NCBI GenBank assembly: GCA_963846635.1
Contig: CAWJXM010000039.1
Span: forward strand, 12,129-76,128
DNA length: 64,000 bases
Direction: 5' to 3'
Source: AP-15 sp963846635
GTDB taxonomy: Bacteria; Pseudomonadota; Alphaproteobacteria; ATCC43930; CGMCC-115725
Shown here: piece after piece, positions 1 through 8,642 of the stretch
Layout: every line of letters begins with the position of its first letter
Position numbering within the stretch: position 1 is the first letter of the stretch
Position numbers and translations under genes: made by a program
The notes under the pieces: generated by a model
What the model was told of the DNA's origin: nothing
What the model saw: only the letters and a program-made list of their open reading frames with translations
The model's database searches: none

Positions 1-510
1 AAAGCACTGTCCAATGTTTCCCGATCGATTGTAGGCGAGTTCGTCAATTCGGCAGTCGGTGGCGTTCTCGGCGGTGTCGGAAATCTATTCGGTGCGAGCG
101 TACTGGCGGGCAATGGCAGCGGTGGCAGCCAGGATTTTTCCGGCGGAGTTACCGGCGCCGCTGAGGGCATTTTAGGCGGCGGCCTCTTTAGCAGCCTGTT
201 CAGAGGTATCGGGACGTTGTTCAGCTTTGAACAGGGCGGCATCGTACCGTCAGCACAAGGAGGCTGGATGGTACCGTCAACCTCGCTGGCGATGCTGCAT
301 ACCAATGAGATGGTATTGCCCGCGAATATCAGCCAAGGTTTGCAATCAATGATCGCCAATGGCGGCGGGAGCGCGGCGCCCAACGTGACCTTTGCCGTAT
401 CGGCAATGGATTCGCAATCGGTTGCAGCCTTTTTCAAGAACAACGGTGCGACCTTGGTATCCGCCATTAATAACGCAATTCGCAACGGCTCAGCGCTGCG
501 GAGCATGTGA
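1..510 (+). CDS. Phage tail tape measure protein, C-terminal part (5' end outside window)
   Basis: The frame is open from base 1 to a TGA at 508-510, so only the C-terminal 169 residues are visible. The segment is rich in Gly, Ala and Ser with hydrophobic stretches, and ends with a block (GGIVP..., then HTNEMVLPANIS) typical of the end of tape-measure/tail-length proteins in siphophages and alphaproteobacterial gene transfer agents. Family knowledge: these proteins set tail length and pass into the envelope during DNA delivery. The next gene overlaps the stop by one base (TGATG), as in a tightly packed tail operon. The family is inferred from the C-terminal motif and the downstream gene order; the start cannot be placed. 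Confidence 0.7.
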   Translation, partial: KALSNVSRSIVGEFVNSAVGGVLGGVGNLFGASVLAGNGSGGSQDFSGGVTGAAEGILGGGLFSSLFRGIGTLFSFEQGGIVPSAQGGWMVPSTSLAMLHTNEMVLPANISQGLQSMIANGGGSAAPNVTFAVSAMDSQSVAAFFKNNGATLVSAINNAIRNGSALRSM

Positions 511-1130
511 TGACCTTGGTCTTCCCGGCATTGCCCGGGCTCGCCTGGAGCGTGACAAAGGCGCCAACTTTTCAAACTCGGATACAGCGGGCGGTCTCCG
601 GTCGGGAGTTGAGGGCCGTCGATTATCCCAACCCACTTTGGCAGTTTACGCTGATCTTCGCGTTTTTGCGAGACAATCCAGGCGCCGGGCTTGATGAGTT
701 GCGCAGCTTAATGGGCTTCTTTATGTCCTGCCAAGGCGCGGCGGGCACTTTTTTGTTCGAAGATCCAAGCGATAGGTGCGTTAACGGGCAGTACCTTGGA
801 ACCGGAGATTCAAGTAAATCTGTTTTTCAATTACAGAGGACGATGGGAACAACCTTACCAAACGGGGGATTTTCTGAACCCATTGTCGCTCCCAATACCG
901 TCGATGCGATTTACTTCGATGGCATAACCCAGGCCAGATCGAGCTACAGTGTGGATCCCAACACGGGCCTTGTTACGTTCGAAACCCCGCCCAGCACGGG
1001 TCTCGTGGTCACCGCGGATTTCTCGTATTGGTTTCGCTGCCGCTTTGTCGACGACAGTTATTCGTTCGAGAACTTCATGTATCGGCTGTGGCAGCTCAAA
1101 AAGCTGACGTTTATCACAGCATTTTCATGA
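510..1130 (+). CDS. DUF2460 (TIGR02217) tail protein, GTA g12-like
   Basis: A 206-residue protein starting at ATG 510. It overlaps the tape-measure stop by one base and the next gene by four (ATGA at 1127). The N-terminal FPALPGLAWSVTKAPTFQT and the segment LMGFFMSCQGAAGTFLFEDP match the DUF2460/TIGR02217 family, whose member in Rhodobacter capsulatus GTA is ORF g12, a distal tail component. Family knowledge: it forms part of the tail tip hub between the tube and the baseplate proteins. Length is normal for the family. A GTG three bases upstream is a weaker start option. Confidence 0.85.
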   Translation: MTLVFPALPGLAWSVTKAPTFQTRIQRAVSGRELRAVDYPNPLWQFTLIFAFLRDNPGAGLDELRSLMGFFMSCQGAAGTFLFEDPSDRCVNGQYLGTGDSSKSVFQLQRTMGTTLPNGGFSEPIVAPNTVDAIYFDGITQARSSYSVDPNTGLVTFETPPSTGLVVTADFSYWFRCRFVDDSYSFENFMYRLWQLKKLTFITAFS

Positions 1131-1978
1131 GACAAGCCTCGCCGACGCTGATCGACCTATTGAATTCGAGCAGCGAATTCATCATGGCCGACCTCTACAC
1201 CTTCATCCTGCAGGGTGGCGGAGCCTACCGCTATTCGGGCGCGCAGACGGCTCTGGTTGACGATCACGGCAACACTTTTGCCCTTGGCCCGAAATTCGAG
1301 CGATCAAAGACCAAGCTGGTGATCGGCGTTCAGGTTGACGAACTCGATGTCAAAATTTACCCAGAGCCGACCGATCTGTTGGGCTTGGTCCCCTGGCTGA
1401 CCGCAGCCTGGACCGGGCAATTTGATGGTGCGCTGTTGCAGGTCGAGCGGGCCTTTATGCAGCCTTATGGCAGCGTTGTCGGAACGCTGGTGCTGTTTTC
1501 CGGCCGCATCTCGGATATCGACTGCTCGCGAACTGGCATCGACATTAAATGTCGTTCGCATCTCGAACTGCTGAACATCCAGATGCCACGCCGGCTTTGG
1601 CAGCCCTCGTGCACGCACGTTTTCGGCGACAATATGTGCCAGTTCAACCGTGCCAGCCTGGCTATGAGCTTTGCTTGTGAACCTGGATCGACCCAAACCG
1701 TCATTCAAGGCCCACCATCGACATCAACCCCCTACATCCAGGGCTCGATCATTGGGGTGACCGGCGCCAATGCGGGACAAATGCGCACGATCACTGGTTT
1801 CGTCTCGGCTCAATCGGTAATGGTGAAGCTTGCCTTCCTTTACACGCCCGCGGTCGGTGATCAGTTCCAGCTGCTCCCGGGCTGCGATCACAGCCTGGCG
1901 ACGTGCACCAACACTTTTGCCAATCAGAACCATTTCGGCGGGATGCCATTCATTCCCGCCCCGGAGAACGCGGTATGA
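1127..1978 (+). CDS. DUF2163 tail tip protein, GTA g13-like
   Basis: The start is ATG 1127, overlapping the previous stop by four bases. The 283-residue product begins MRQASPTLIDLLNSSSEF and has the family's cysteine pattern: WQPSCTHVFGDNMC in the middle and a C-terminal CDHSLATCTNTFANQ followed by NHFGGMPFIP. DUF2163/BR0599 proteins are the g13 baseplate hub of gene transfer agents; the cysteine cluster is known to bind an iron-sulfur cluster or metal in GTA structures, and here the ligands look preserved. It sits in the expected place after DUF2460. In the usual order the NlpC/P60 gene would follow directly; here another gene intervenes. Confidence 0.85.
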   Translation: MRQASPTLIDLLNSSSEFIMADLYTFILQGGGAYRYSGAQTALVDDHGNTFALGPKFERSKTKLVIGVQVDELDVKIYPEPTDLLGLVPWLTAAWTGQFDGALLQVERAFMQPYGSVVGTLVLFSGRISDIDCSRTGIDIKCRSHLELLNIQMPRRLWQPSCTHVFGDNMCQFNRASLAMSFACEPGSTQTVIQGPPSTSTPYIQGSIIGVTGANAGQMRTITGFVSAQSVMVKLAFLYTPAVGDQFQLLPGCDHSLATCTNTFANQNHFGGMPFIPAPENAV

Positions 1979-3063
1979 CGCCAACCTTGCACGTCTTCAC
2001 GGCCCGGTTCAACCCGATCGGGTGGCGCGTGCCGCATCGGCATTACCTCGATTGGGCACATTATTTGAAAGAGCTCGGCGCCGATGTGACGGTGGTCGAA
2101 TGCGCCTATGGCGAAAGCCCGTTCGAATGCGAGCTCCCGGGTATTGTGACTCATATCGGGGTGCGCGCCGACAGTTGGGCTTGGACCAAGGAAAACTTGC
2201 TCAATATCGGCATTGCCCGGCGCCCGGACGCGAAGTATATCTGCTGGTCCGACAGTGACGTGTTCCCGCGCCGCAAGGATTGGGTTCTGGCGACCGTGCA
2301 AGCCTTGCAGCATTATCACATCATCCAGCCTTGGGAGAGCTGCTACGACCTCGGCCCCGGCGACAGCCACGGCCATGTCTGGCGTTCATTTTGTCGGCAA
2401 TTCCTCCACGGTCACCCGATCATGGTCGGTCAAGGGAATAAGTTTAGCGAGTTTTGGACTGGTGAACGCGAATACCCGCATTCTGGCTACTGCTGGGCAA
2501 CCAAGCGCGCGATTCTCGACCAGATCGGTGGCCTATTCGAATACGGCGGCATGGGAGCAGCAGACCACCATCAAGCGGTAGCGCTCTTAGGTCAGGCGGC
2601 GTATTCGATGCCGGGCGCGGTGTCGCAGAACTACCGCGCTGCGTTGGCTGCCTGGGAGCTTCGCGCCCAGCACGCGGTCAATGGCAGGATCGGCTATATC
2701 GCCGGCACAATCGAGCATCGGTTCCACGGTGCCAAGCACAATCGTCAGTATTGGGATCGCTGGCAGATGTTTCTGCGCCACCAGTTCGATCCCTTGGCTG
2801 ATCTGAAACGCAACACCTGGGGCGTACTCGAATTCGCCGGAAACAAGCCGCAGCTTGAGCTCGAATGGGACCAGTATCTCCGGATGCGCTGGGAGGACGA
2901 CAATGGCGAGGGCTCTGCGACATTTTGTCTGCCACCCAATTATCGAGTGCACCACCATCCTATCCATCATCCACACCCGCCGCACGATCCTTGCCCACCG
3001 GCCTCGCACCCGCAACCGCCGCATCACCCGACACCGAAGCCGACTACTCCGAACCTTCCATGA
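1975..3063 (+). CDS. Glycosyltransferase-like protein embedded in tail module
   Basis: ATG 1975 overlaps the DUF2163 stop (ATGA), giving 362 residues. The N-terminal half reads like a GT-A nucleotide-sugar transferase: beta-strand segments, WTKENLLNIGIARRPDAKYI, and the acidic motif CWSDSDVFPRRKDW (DxD-type metal/nucleotide site). A middle block has FEYGGMGAADHHQAV. The last 45 or so residues are almost only His and Pro and look disordered; the 3' end overlaps the NlpC/P60 start by four bases. Seen: tight coupling to the tail genes on both sides. Inferred: a sugar-transferring enzyme that could modify the virion tip or host surface glycans. I do not recognise a specific family, and activity is unproven. 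Confidence 0.6.
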   Translation: MTPTLHVFTARFNPIGWRVPHRHYLDWAHYLKELGADVTVVECAYGESPFECELPGIVTHIGVRADSWAWTKENLLNIGIARRPDAKYICWSDSDVFPRRKDWVLATVQALQHYHIIQPWESCYDLGPGDSHGHVWRSFCRQFLHGHPIMVGQGNKFSEFWTGEREYPHSGYCWATKRAILDQIGGLFEYGGMGAADHHQAVALLGQAAYSMPGAVSQNYRAALAAWELRAQHAVNGRIGYIAGTIEHRFHGAKHNRQYWDRWQMFLRHQFDPLADLKRNTWGVLEFAGNKPQLELEWDQYLRMRWEDDNGEGSATFCLPPNYRVHHHPIHHPHPPHDPCPPASHPQPPHHPTPKPTTPNLP

Positions 3064-3554
3064 CCGACGACCCGCGACGGAAGGCGGTCATCGCCGAAGC
3101 TGAGACCTGGCTCGGCACGCCCTATCATCATATGGCCCGCGTCAAAGGTGTTGGGTGCGATTGCCTCACCTTGCTCGCCGCGGTCTATTACTCTGCCGGA
3201 GTGATACCGGCGATCGGCATCCCCTATTATTCGCCGGACTGGCATTTGCACCGCGCTGCGGAGCGCTACCTCGACGGGTTGCTCTGTTACGCGCACGAAG
3301 TCGAAGTGCCAGAACCCGGTGACGTGGCGCTGTTCAAATTCGGCCGCTGTTTTTCGCATAGTGCGATCGTGACCGATTGGCCTCTCATGATTCATGCGTG
3401 GAACGCTGGCGGCGTGTTGCGCGGCGATGCCAGCCAACCGATGCTCGCCGGCCGGCCGGTGCGATTCTTTAGCCCCTTTGGGGCAGAGGACGGACGACCG
3501 ACCCCAGACGACGTCTATCCGTCCTCCCTGCTCTGTCCTCTGTTGTCCAATTAA
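3060..3554 (+). CDS. NlpC/P60 family tail peptidase, GTA g14-like
   Basis: The start is ATG 3060 (four-base overlap with the previous gene). The 164-residue product has the NlpC/P60 cysteine-peptidase layout: TWLGTPYHHMARVKGVGCDC with the likely catalytic Cys in GCDCLTL, the EPGDVALF strand, and the His-containing FSHSAIVTDWPLMIHAW. Family knowledge: GTA g14 and equivalent phage proteins are tail-tip murein hydrolases that help cross peptidoglycan. The length suits a single catalytic domain. The stop overlaps the next start by one base (TAATG). Confidence 0.88.
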   Translation: MTDDPRRKAVIAEAETWLGTPYHHMARVKGVGCDCLTLLAAVYYSAGVIPAIGIPYYSPDWHLHRAAERYLDGLLCYAHEVEVPEPGDVALFKFGRCFSHSAIVTDWPLMIHAWNAGGVLRGDASQPMLAGRPVRFFSPFGAEDGRPTPDDVYPSSLLCPLLSN

Positions 3555-6139
3555 TGACCGGCATTCTCGGCCTCGGCGGCGAGGCAAAGAAAAAGAACAT
3601 TGTCGCCTCACTGCGTTATCAGACCTCGCAAAAGGGCGCGGCGATTCCCCTCGTCTATGGCGCCAATCGCATCGCGGTCAACCTGCTCGATTACCAGAAC
3701 TTCAACGCGCACGGGAAATCAGCCAAGGGCGGCAAAGGCGGCATTGTTGGTGGAGGCGGCGGCAAAGCGGGCGGCCAGGCCAACTACCAGGTCGATTTCA
3801 TCGCCGGACTTTGCCAGGGCCCAGTCAACAATTTCGGCCTCCTTTGGTATAACAAGACCGTCACCACACTCGAGGGCGGCACTGGGATCTCGTTCTCTAC
3901 CGTCGGCAGTGACGGGCAGACCACAGACTCCTATTGGACGATCAATTATCCCAACAATGCGATCAATTATTCAGGAACCGCGTTTTTCACCGGAGACCAG
4001 TACCAGCTCGGCCAAAGCCCGGCGCTGCCGAACTTCAATGTCGAAATCTACGGCCTGGAATACGGCACCGCCCCGAACGGCTGTGACGCCAATCCGGCGA
4101 ACATCATTATCGACCTGCTGACCAACAGTCGCTATGGCGCCGAATTCCCGCCGGCCAATCTCGACATCTCAGGCAGCCTCGCCGACTACGCTAATTACTG
4201 CAATGCTGTCGGCTTTATGCTGGCGCCAGTCTATGACAGCCAGCAGGCAGCCTCGCAAATTCTGGCCGAAATCGCGGCGGTCACGAACAGTGCCGTCGTC
4301 TGGTCGGGTGGTTTGTTGAAAATCATTCCCTATGGCGACAAGCCGCTATCGGCAATCTACATTTCGATTTCGTTTACCGGCGCCCTTAATCAGGGCGACC
4401 AGCTGTTCCTGACGATCGACGGGCCGTTTGCCGGCGCGCCGGTATCGCTCAACCATTATCTGACCGCGAACGACATCGTCAGCTACGAGGCCGCCGGCGC
4501 CTCACTGGCGATGTTGATCACCGGCGACGGCACGGTGGCCGACCCCGGCAACTCGTCGCTCGCCGCAGCCGGCATTTACGCTTCGGTCACGACCTTCGGG
4601 CTCGTGATCGTCTCCACACAGGGGATTGTGCCCACTATCATAGCAAGTGCCAGCGGGTCAGAAACCCTCATTGTCGGCCCGCCGAGTCCGGCCTACACTT
4701 GGACGCCGGACACGACGCCGACCTACACGCTCGGCGAAGACGATTACATCGTGCAGGAATCGTCGGTCGGTACCTATCTCGGGGTGACACCCGGCGGCCC
4801 GGCGCTGCGCATGGGCGCGGGACCGATCACCGGCGGCTTTACCGACGATCCCGTCCATATCACTCGATCGACCCCCGCCGATGCGCTGAACATGGTTCAG
4901 CTCGAGACCACGGATCGCGGCACATCCTACAATACCAACATTACCGAGGCCTTTGACCAGGGGTCGATCGACCTTTACGGCGTGCGCCGCGACACTTCGG
5001 TCAAGGCACGGGCGATCGTCGACCCGTATTTCGTCGCGACGATTGCAGCGCAGCTGGTGTTGCAGCGCCAGATCCTCTATCGCAATACCTACAGCTTTCA
5101 GCTTGGCTGGAAATATATCCTGCTAGAGCCGATGGATCTGGTACAAATCACCGATCCTCGGCTCGGTGCTCAGGCACTGACAGTGCGGATCACCGCGATT
5201 GAAGAAGACGTCGAGGGCATGCTCTCGGTGACGGCCGAGGATTGGTTCGGCACGCCGGGCGCGGTCCTTTACCCGCCGGTAACGCCGATCGCGACTTTTG
5301 GCGGCGTCACAATGCTGGGGTCAGGTGGCGCCACAGCGACGCCCTATCCGAAGCAAGGCGGCGCCTCGGAAGCCACTGCCAACAATGCCGGACAGACCGC
5401 GCCATCCGTCAATCCGCCGTTCATCCTGGAGCCGACGGCGCAATTGCTGGCGGCGCGCGGCCAGGCTTCGCCCTACATCATAATCGGCCTGTCGGGCGGC
5501 CCGAACGGCACGTATAGTGCCAATTGGGGCGGGGCCGCGGTCTACATTTCGCTCGACGGCTCGACCTTTTCGCTAGCCGGCGAGCAAACCGGCGCGTCGG
5601 TCATGGGCTACACGACAGCCGATTGCGGACTGAGCGGGACGAGCCTCGCGGTCAACCTGTCCGAAAGCAACGGGAGCTTGACCAGCGTCTCACCGCAGCT
5701 CGCTGAGAACGGGGTCAGCCTGTGCGCGGTGCGCACCCCAGCGGGCGCGCTCGAACTCCTGTCCTATACGACCGCCACTCTGATTGGGGACAACCAGTAC
5801 ACGTTAATGGGGCTTTATCGCGGGCTCTACGGCACCTATGCAGTCGACCTGCCGGCAGGATCGCAATTCTTGGCCCTCGCGGCCAGCACCTTCTTTTACG
5901 AAGTGCTGCCCTCGCAGTTTGTCGGTCAGACGCTTTACTTCGAGTTCCCGAGCTTTAACCCGACGGGCGGGGGCGCGCAGCCAATCTCTGCGACGGCGAT
6001 CTACAGCTACGTCCCGGTTGGATCATCGGTCATCCCCGGCCTGTTTCCGCAGCTCGTGATTCGGGATGCCGGGGTTCCGTCGGAAATAGGCTCTGGCAGC
6101 GTTCGTCGCGACATCATTGTGGCGGTTGAGGAGCGGTAA
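3554..6139 (+). CDS. Tail tip / host-contact protein (Phage-tail_3-like, shortened GTA g15-like)
   Basis: 861 residues from ATG 3554. The N terminus has an insertion-protein-like start followed by a Gly/Lys loop (near residues 57-75) and the segment QVDFIAGLCQGPVNNFGLLWYN, typical of the central tail tip proteins that follow NlpC/P60 genes. Around residues 180-270 (NIIIDLLTNSRYGAEFPPANLD, AEIAAVTNSAVVWSGGLLKIIPYGD) it resembles the phage tail_3 domain of GTA g15 and lambda J-type proteins. The C-terminal third is beta-rich and likely the variable receptor-contact part. At 861 residues it is much shorter than GTA g15 (about 1300), so the TIM-barrel region appears absent. This argues for a prophage relative rather than a canonical GTA. 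Confidence 0.8.
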   Translation: MTGILGLGGEAKKKNIVASLRYQTSQKGAAIPLVYGANRIAVNLLDYQNFNAHGKSAKGGKGGIVGGGGGKAGGQANYQVDFIAGLCQGPVNNFGLLWYNKTVTTLEGGTGISFSTVGSDGQTTDSYWTINYPNNAINYSGTAFFTGDQYQLGQSPALPNFNVEIYGLEYGTAPNGCDANPANIIIDLLTNSRYGAEFPPANLDISGSLADYANYCNAVGFMLAPVYDSQQAASQILAEIAAVTNSAVVWSGGLLKIIPYGDKPLSAIYISISFTGALNQGDQLFLTIDGPFAGAPVSLNHYLTANDIVSYEAAGASLAMLITGDGTVADPGNSSLAAAGIYASVTTFGLVIVSTQGIVPTIIASASGSETLIVGPPSPAYTWTPDTTPTYTLGEDDYIVQESSVGTYLGVTPGGPALRMGAGPITGGFTDDPVHITRSTPADALNMVQLETTDRGTSYNTNITEAFDQGSIDLYGVRRDTSVKARAIVDPYFVATIAAQLVLQRQILYRNTYSFQLGWKYILLEPMDLVQITDPRLGAQALTVRITAIEEDVEGMLSVTAEDWFGTPGAVLYPPVTPIATFGGVTMLGSGGATATPYPKQGGASEATANNAGQTAPSVNPPFILEPTAQLLAARGQASPYIIIGLSGGPNGTYSANWGGAAVYISLDGSTFSLAGEQTGASVMGYTTADCGLSGTSLAVNLSESNGSLTSVSPQLAENGVSLCAVRTPAGALELLSYTTATLIGDNQYTLMGLYRGLYGTYAVDLPAGSQFLALAASTFFYEVLPSQFVGQTLYFEFPSFNPTGGGAQPISATAIYSYVPVGSSVIPGLFPQLVIRDAGVPSEIGSGSVRRDIIVAVEER

Positions 6140-6142
6140 TCC

Positions 6143-6226
6143 ATTCCGACTCTACCCCGGGTTCTGGTGAACGAAAACGCCGAAACCGTCCAGAACACCT
6201 CGGGCAACCCGATCGAAAGCGGTTGA
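6143..6226 (+). CDS. Possible 27-residue phage peptide with ATT start
   Basis: A 27-codon frame (PTLPRVLVNENAETVQNTSG core) ends at TGA 6224-6226. The strong Shine-Dalgarno-like GAGGAGCGG lies just upstream within the end of the tail-tip gene, but the only codon at the right distance is ATT 6143. It could also be the decayed remains of a small tail gene. Weak evidence; no family recognised. Confidence 0.2.
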   Translation: MPTLPRVLVNENAETVQNTSGNPIESG

Positions 6227-6370
6227 GCAGCTCTGTGAGCCAGAGAACCGCAACGCGGCGTGCCACCACCCGGTTCGATGAGATCTTGCGCCGCGACCGG
6301 CTGACCTGTCCTTAAGTTAAGGGATGTGACACAGATGGTTCGAGTGTGGAGTTGAATCGATAATTGCGCA

Positions 6371-6592
6371 TTGATCGTCACTGATGCCATTGCTGCAGCT
6401 GTATCGATTCTGTTTATTTCGTTTCTGGTGACATGGTTGGAAGGTTGCACCGCAGTCGGCCAATTCAGCTCGGAAGACGCGAGCAAAGCAACGCCGACCG
6501 GTGCAATTATCGAGGGTCGGGCGATAGCGGCGGGGGCGTTCACAGACCTGTCGAAAACGATGCTAGTCGCGTCTTTGGTACCCCAATGCTAA
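6371..6592 (+). CDS. Small membrane/lipoprotein-like protein, phage-associated
   Basis: A 73-residue frame from TTG 6371. It starts with a hydrophobic segment (about residues 6-22) followed by WLEGCTAV, which resembles a lipobox, then a polar tail with a second mildly hydrophobic end. No good ribosome-binding site is visible. The next gene (6586) overlaps its end by seven bases, which supports expression as a pair. Small overlapping membrane/lipoprotein genes after tail-tip genes are often lysis or superinfection genes, but no family is recognisable here. Confidence 0.35.
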   Translation: MIVTDAIAAAVSILFISFLVTWLEGCTAVGQFSSEDASKATPTGAIIEGRAIAAGAFTDLSKTMLVASLVPQC

Positions 6593-6900
6593 AACCCCAT
6601 TTTTCAGCCGAGATCAATTTCGGCCATATAATGCAAGCAGCAGTGCTGCTGTTGACTGTGGGTGGGGGTGCTGTAACCAGCTACATCAGCCTAAAGGGAG
6701 ACATTGAGACGTTGCGTTCCGACTTCGAAGTTAGAATCGCCTCGCACGAGTTGCGGATCCAAGCGGTCGAGCAAACGGTAGAACAGCGCCGGATCGATGA
6801 CCGTGATTTTCAAGGTGAAACGCGCACCGCCTTAGCCCGCATCATCGACGCCATCGCTGATCTTCGGACCCAAGTCGTGCAGAAACAGGATCGGAAGTAG
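6586..6900 (+). CDS. Small protein with one membrane segment and coiled coil, phage-associated
   Basis: 104 residues from ATG 6586. The product has a short N terminus, one transmembrane helix (MQAAVLLLTVGGGAVTSYIS, about residues 15-34), then an uninterrupted charged heptad-like coiled coil (LKGDIETLRSDFEVRIASHE onward to the end). This shape is common for phage spanin-, holin-accessory- or tail-linked inner-membrane proteins of unknown function that lie downstream of tail genes. It overlaps the preceding small gene. No catalytic residues are apparent; the role is inferred only from topology and position. Confidence 0.6.
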   Translation: MLKPHFSAEINFGHIMQAAVLLLTVGGGAVTSYISLKGDIETLRSDFEVRIASHELRIQAVEQTVEQRRIDDRDFQGETRTALARIIDAIADLRTQVVQKQDRK

Positions 6901-6942
6901 ATTTCATATTTCCTTTATCAGGGTCAAATTTGCTGAGGTCAC

Positions 6943-7152
6943 ATGCTTCCAGAAAAGTTGACCGCCCTCGATACCGAAAGAGACCGTCGGCGGTATAAAA
7001 TCGTTCGCCGCGATACAATGGCGGACGTACCCGGCTTGATTTTGTCGGCAAGCGTCGAAACCGGGCTCTGCTTGCTTCGACTAAGGAGTGGCGAAAGCCA
7101 AGAATACAATTTTGGACCGAACGGACTGCGCATCGTGTCCGTCGCGCGCTGA
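6943..7152 (+). CDS. Hypothetical small protein
   Basis: A 69-residue frame from ATG 6943 with basic N terminus (TERDRRRYKIVRRDTMADV) and a beta-rich C terminus (LCLLRLRSGESQEYNFGPNG). It follows the coiled-coil gene by 42 bases on the same strand and may be the last gene of the phage segment before the insertion sequences. No family recognised; reality as a gene is moderate at best. Confidence 0.4.
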   Translation: MLPEKLTALDTERDRRRYKIVRRDTMADVPGLILSASVETGLCLLRLRSGESQEYNFGPNGLRIVSVAR

Positions 7153-7341
7153 ATGTATTGTCCAAATCGGGCCGTCCATTTGGGCTCTGTAAGTGTGTTG
7201 GTGAGTATCGGAACCCGCCCAGCGCCTCGCGCGACGAGCCGCAAACAACCAGGATATTCTTCAATTCCTCGGGCGGCAGGTGGCAGAGGCTGGAAGGTGC
7301 CGGCTTAGAGGAGCGATACCTCCCGACAGCTCGGCATAAGA

Positions 7342-8335
7342 TAACCGAACTACGGATAAGGGTTGAGGGGGTTCCCAAAGAACCAAGGCTTTGACAGCAT
7401 CGGCTTACGAACACTGAGCGTCAAACCCGGGTCTGGAGAGCCCCCTCAATGGCGATCGATATCACAGCGCTGTATTGCTGTCTCGATGACTTCTGCAAGC
7501 TGTTGGCAGACTGGGAAGCGCACCGGCTGCTCCCGTCGGAGCAGACCCGGCCGCGCCCAGGCAAGCTGTCGCGCGCCGAGATGCTGTTCATTGTGGTGCT
7601 GTTTCACCTCTCGCCGTTCAAGCACTTCAAGGCATTCTACTGCTACGGGATCGGCCAGCAGTATCGCGCCTGCTTTGGCGATCTGCCGCACTATGACCGC
7701 TTTGTCAGCCTGATGCCGCGGCTGTTCGCCCCTCTGATGGTGCTGCTGCACAGCCTCAGCGGCGAGCCGAGCGGCGTCTACTTCGCTGATTCAACCAAGC
7801 TCGCCGTCTGCCACAATCGCCGCATTCACCGCCATAAGGTGTTCGAGGGCCTCGCCGCACGCGGCAAGACCAGCATGGGCTGGTTCTACGGCCTCAAGCT
7901 GCACTTCGTGATCAACCACAAGGGTCAGATCATGGCGCTGAAAATCACCCCCGGCAACACCGCCGACAGCACCGTGCTCGACGCGATGACCCAGCACCTG
8001 GCCGGCACCCTCTACGCCGACAAGGGCGACATCGGCCGCGAACTCTTCACCAAACTCTGGCAGCGGGGCTTGCACCTCATCACCAGCATCCGGCGCAACA
8101 TGAGGAACTATCTCATGCCACTGGCCGACAAGATCATGCTGCGCAAGCGCTTCCTCATCGAGACCGTACTCGATACTCTGAAATCCGAAATGGGGCTTGA
8201 GCATTCACGCCACAGGTCGGTGATCAACGCCATGGTCCATGTCCTGTCCTGCCTCGTCGCCTACGCTTTCAGGCCGGCAAGCCTTCCATCTCGCTCACAA
8301 GCCAACGCCTCGAGGCATATCCGTAGTTGGGGTTA
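7342..8335 (+). mobile_element. IS982-family insertion sequence with 7-bp target duplication
   Basis: The left end (7342-7358, TAACCGAACTACGGATA) and the right end (8318-8335) are imperfect inverted repeats sharing AACTACGGATA. The element is 994 bp, normal for IS982. It is flanked by perfect 7-bp direct repeats CATAAGA at 7335-7341 and 8336-8342. The transposase fills the interior on the + strand. The target is the 3' end of the IS1-family remnant that resumes at 8343. Confidence 0.85.
7449..8326 (+). pseudogene. IS982-family transposase, frameshifted near C terminus
   Basis: Starts MAIDITALYCCLDDFC and carries the IS982 signature blocks: YFADSTKLAVCHNRRIHRHK (first catalytic Asp), the segment GWFYGLKLHFVINHKGQI, LYADKGDIGRELF (second Asp) and IETVLDTLKSE near the third acidic residue. 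The reading frame as found runs on to 8525, but the family's C-terminal end (GKPSISLTSQRLEAYP) is encoded one frame over from about 8272 and stops at TAG 8324-8326, just inside the right inverted repeat. So a single missing base near 8270 makes the last 18 or so residues out of frame. The catalytic core is intact. Confidence 0.8.
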
Positions 8336-8642
8336 CATAAGAAGGTGGCGGCGAGGGCAGCGAAGTTGCGCCGATTGTCGTGGAAGTGATGATAGATGCG
8401 CAGGGACAGATCGACCATTTCCACGGCTTTGGAAACGACTTTGGTACGGCGGCGGAAGCGCGCGAGAAAATGGCGGATGTTGCTGTTGTCCTGCTCGATG
8501 GAGAAAGTCAGGTCTTTGCCGGTGAAGAGCTGGTCTTCGGGGATGAGACGGTGAAAGCCGTCCCCTCGTCGGCGAGGACGGTCTTGCCCGTGAGGCCGAC
8601 TTTATCGAGGAGCTTTTGACAGAGCCTGCCCCCGCGAAGGCG

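Noticed and set aside
6007..6543. Minus-strand 178-residue frame over the end of the tail-tip gene
   Set aside because: Overlaps a well-supported gene and shows no conserved motif.
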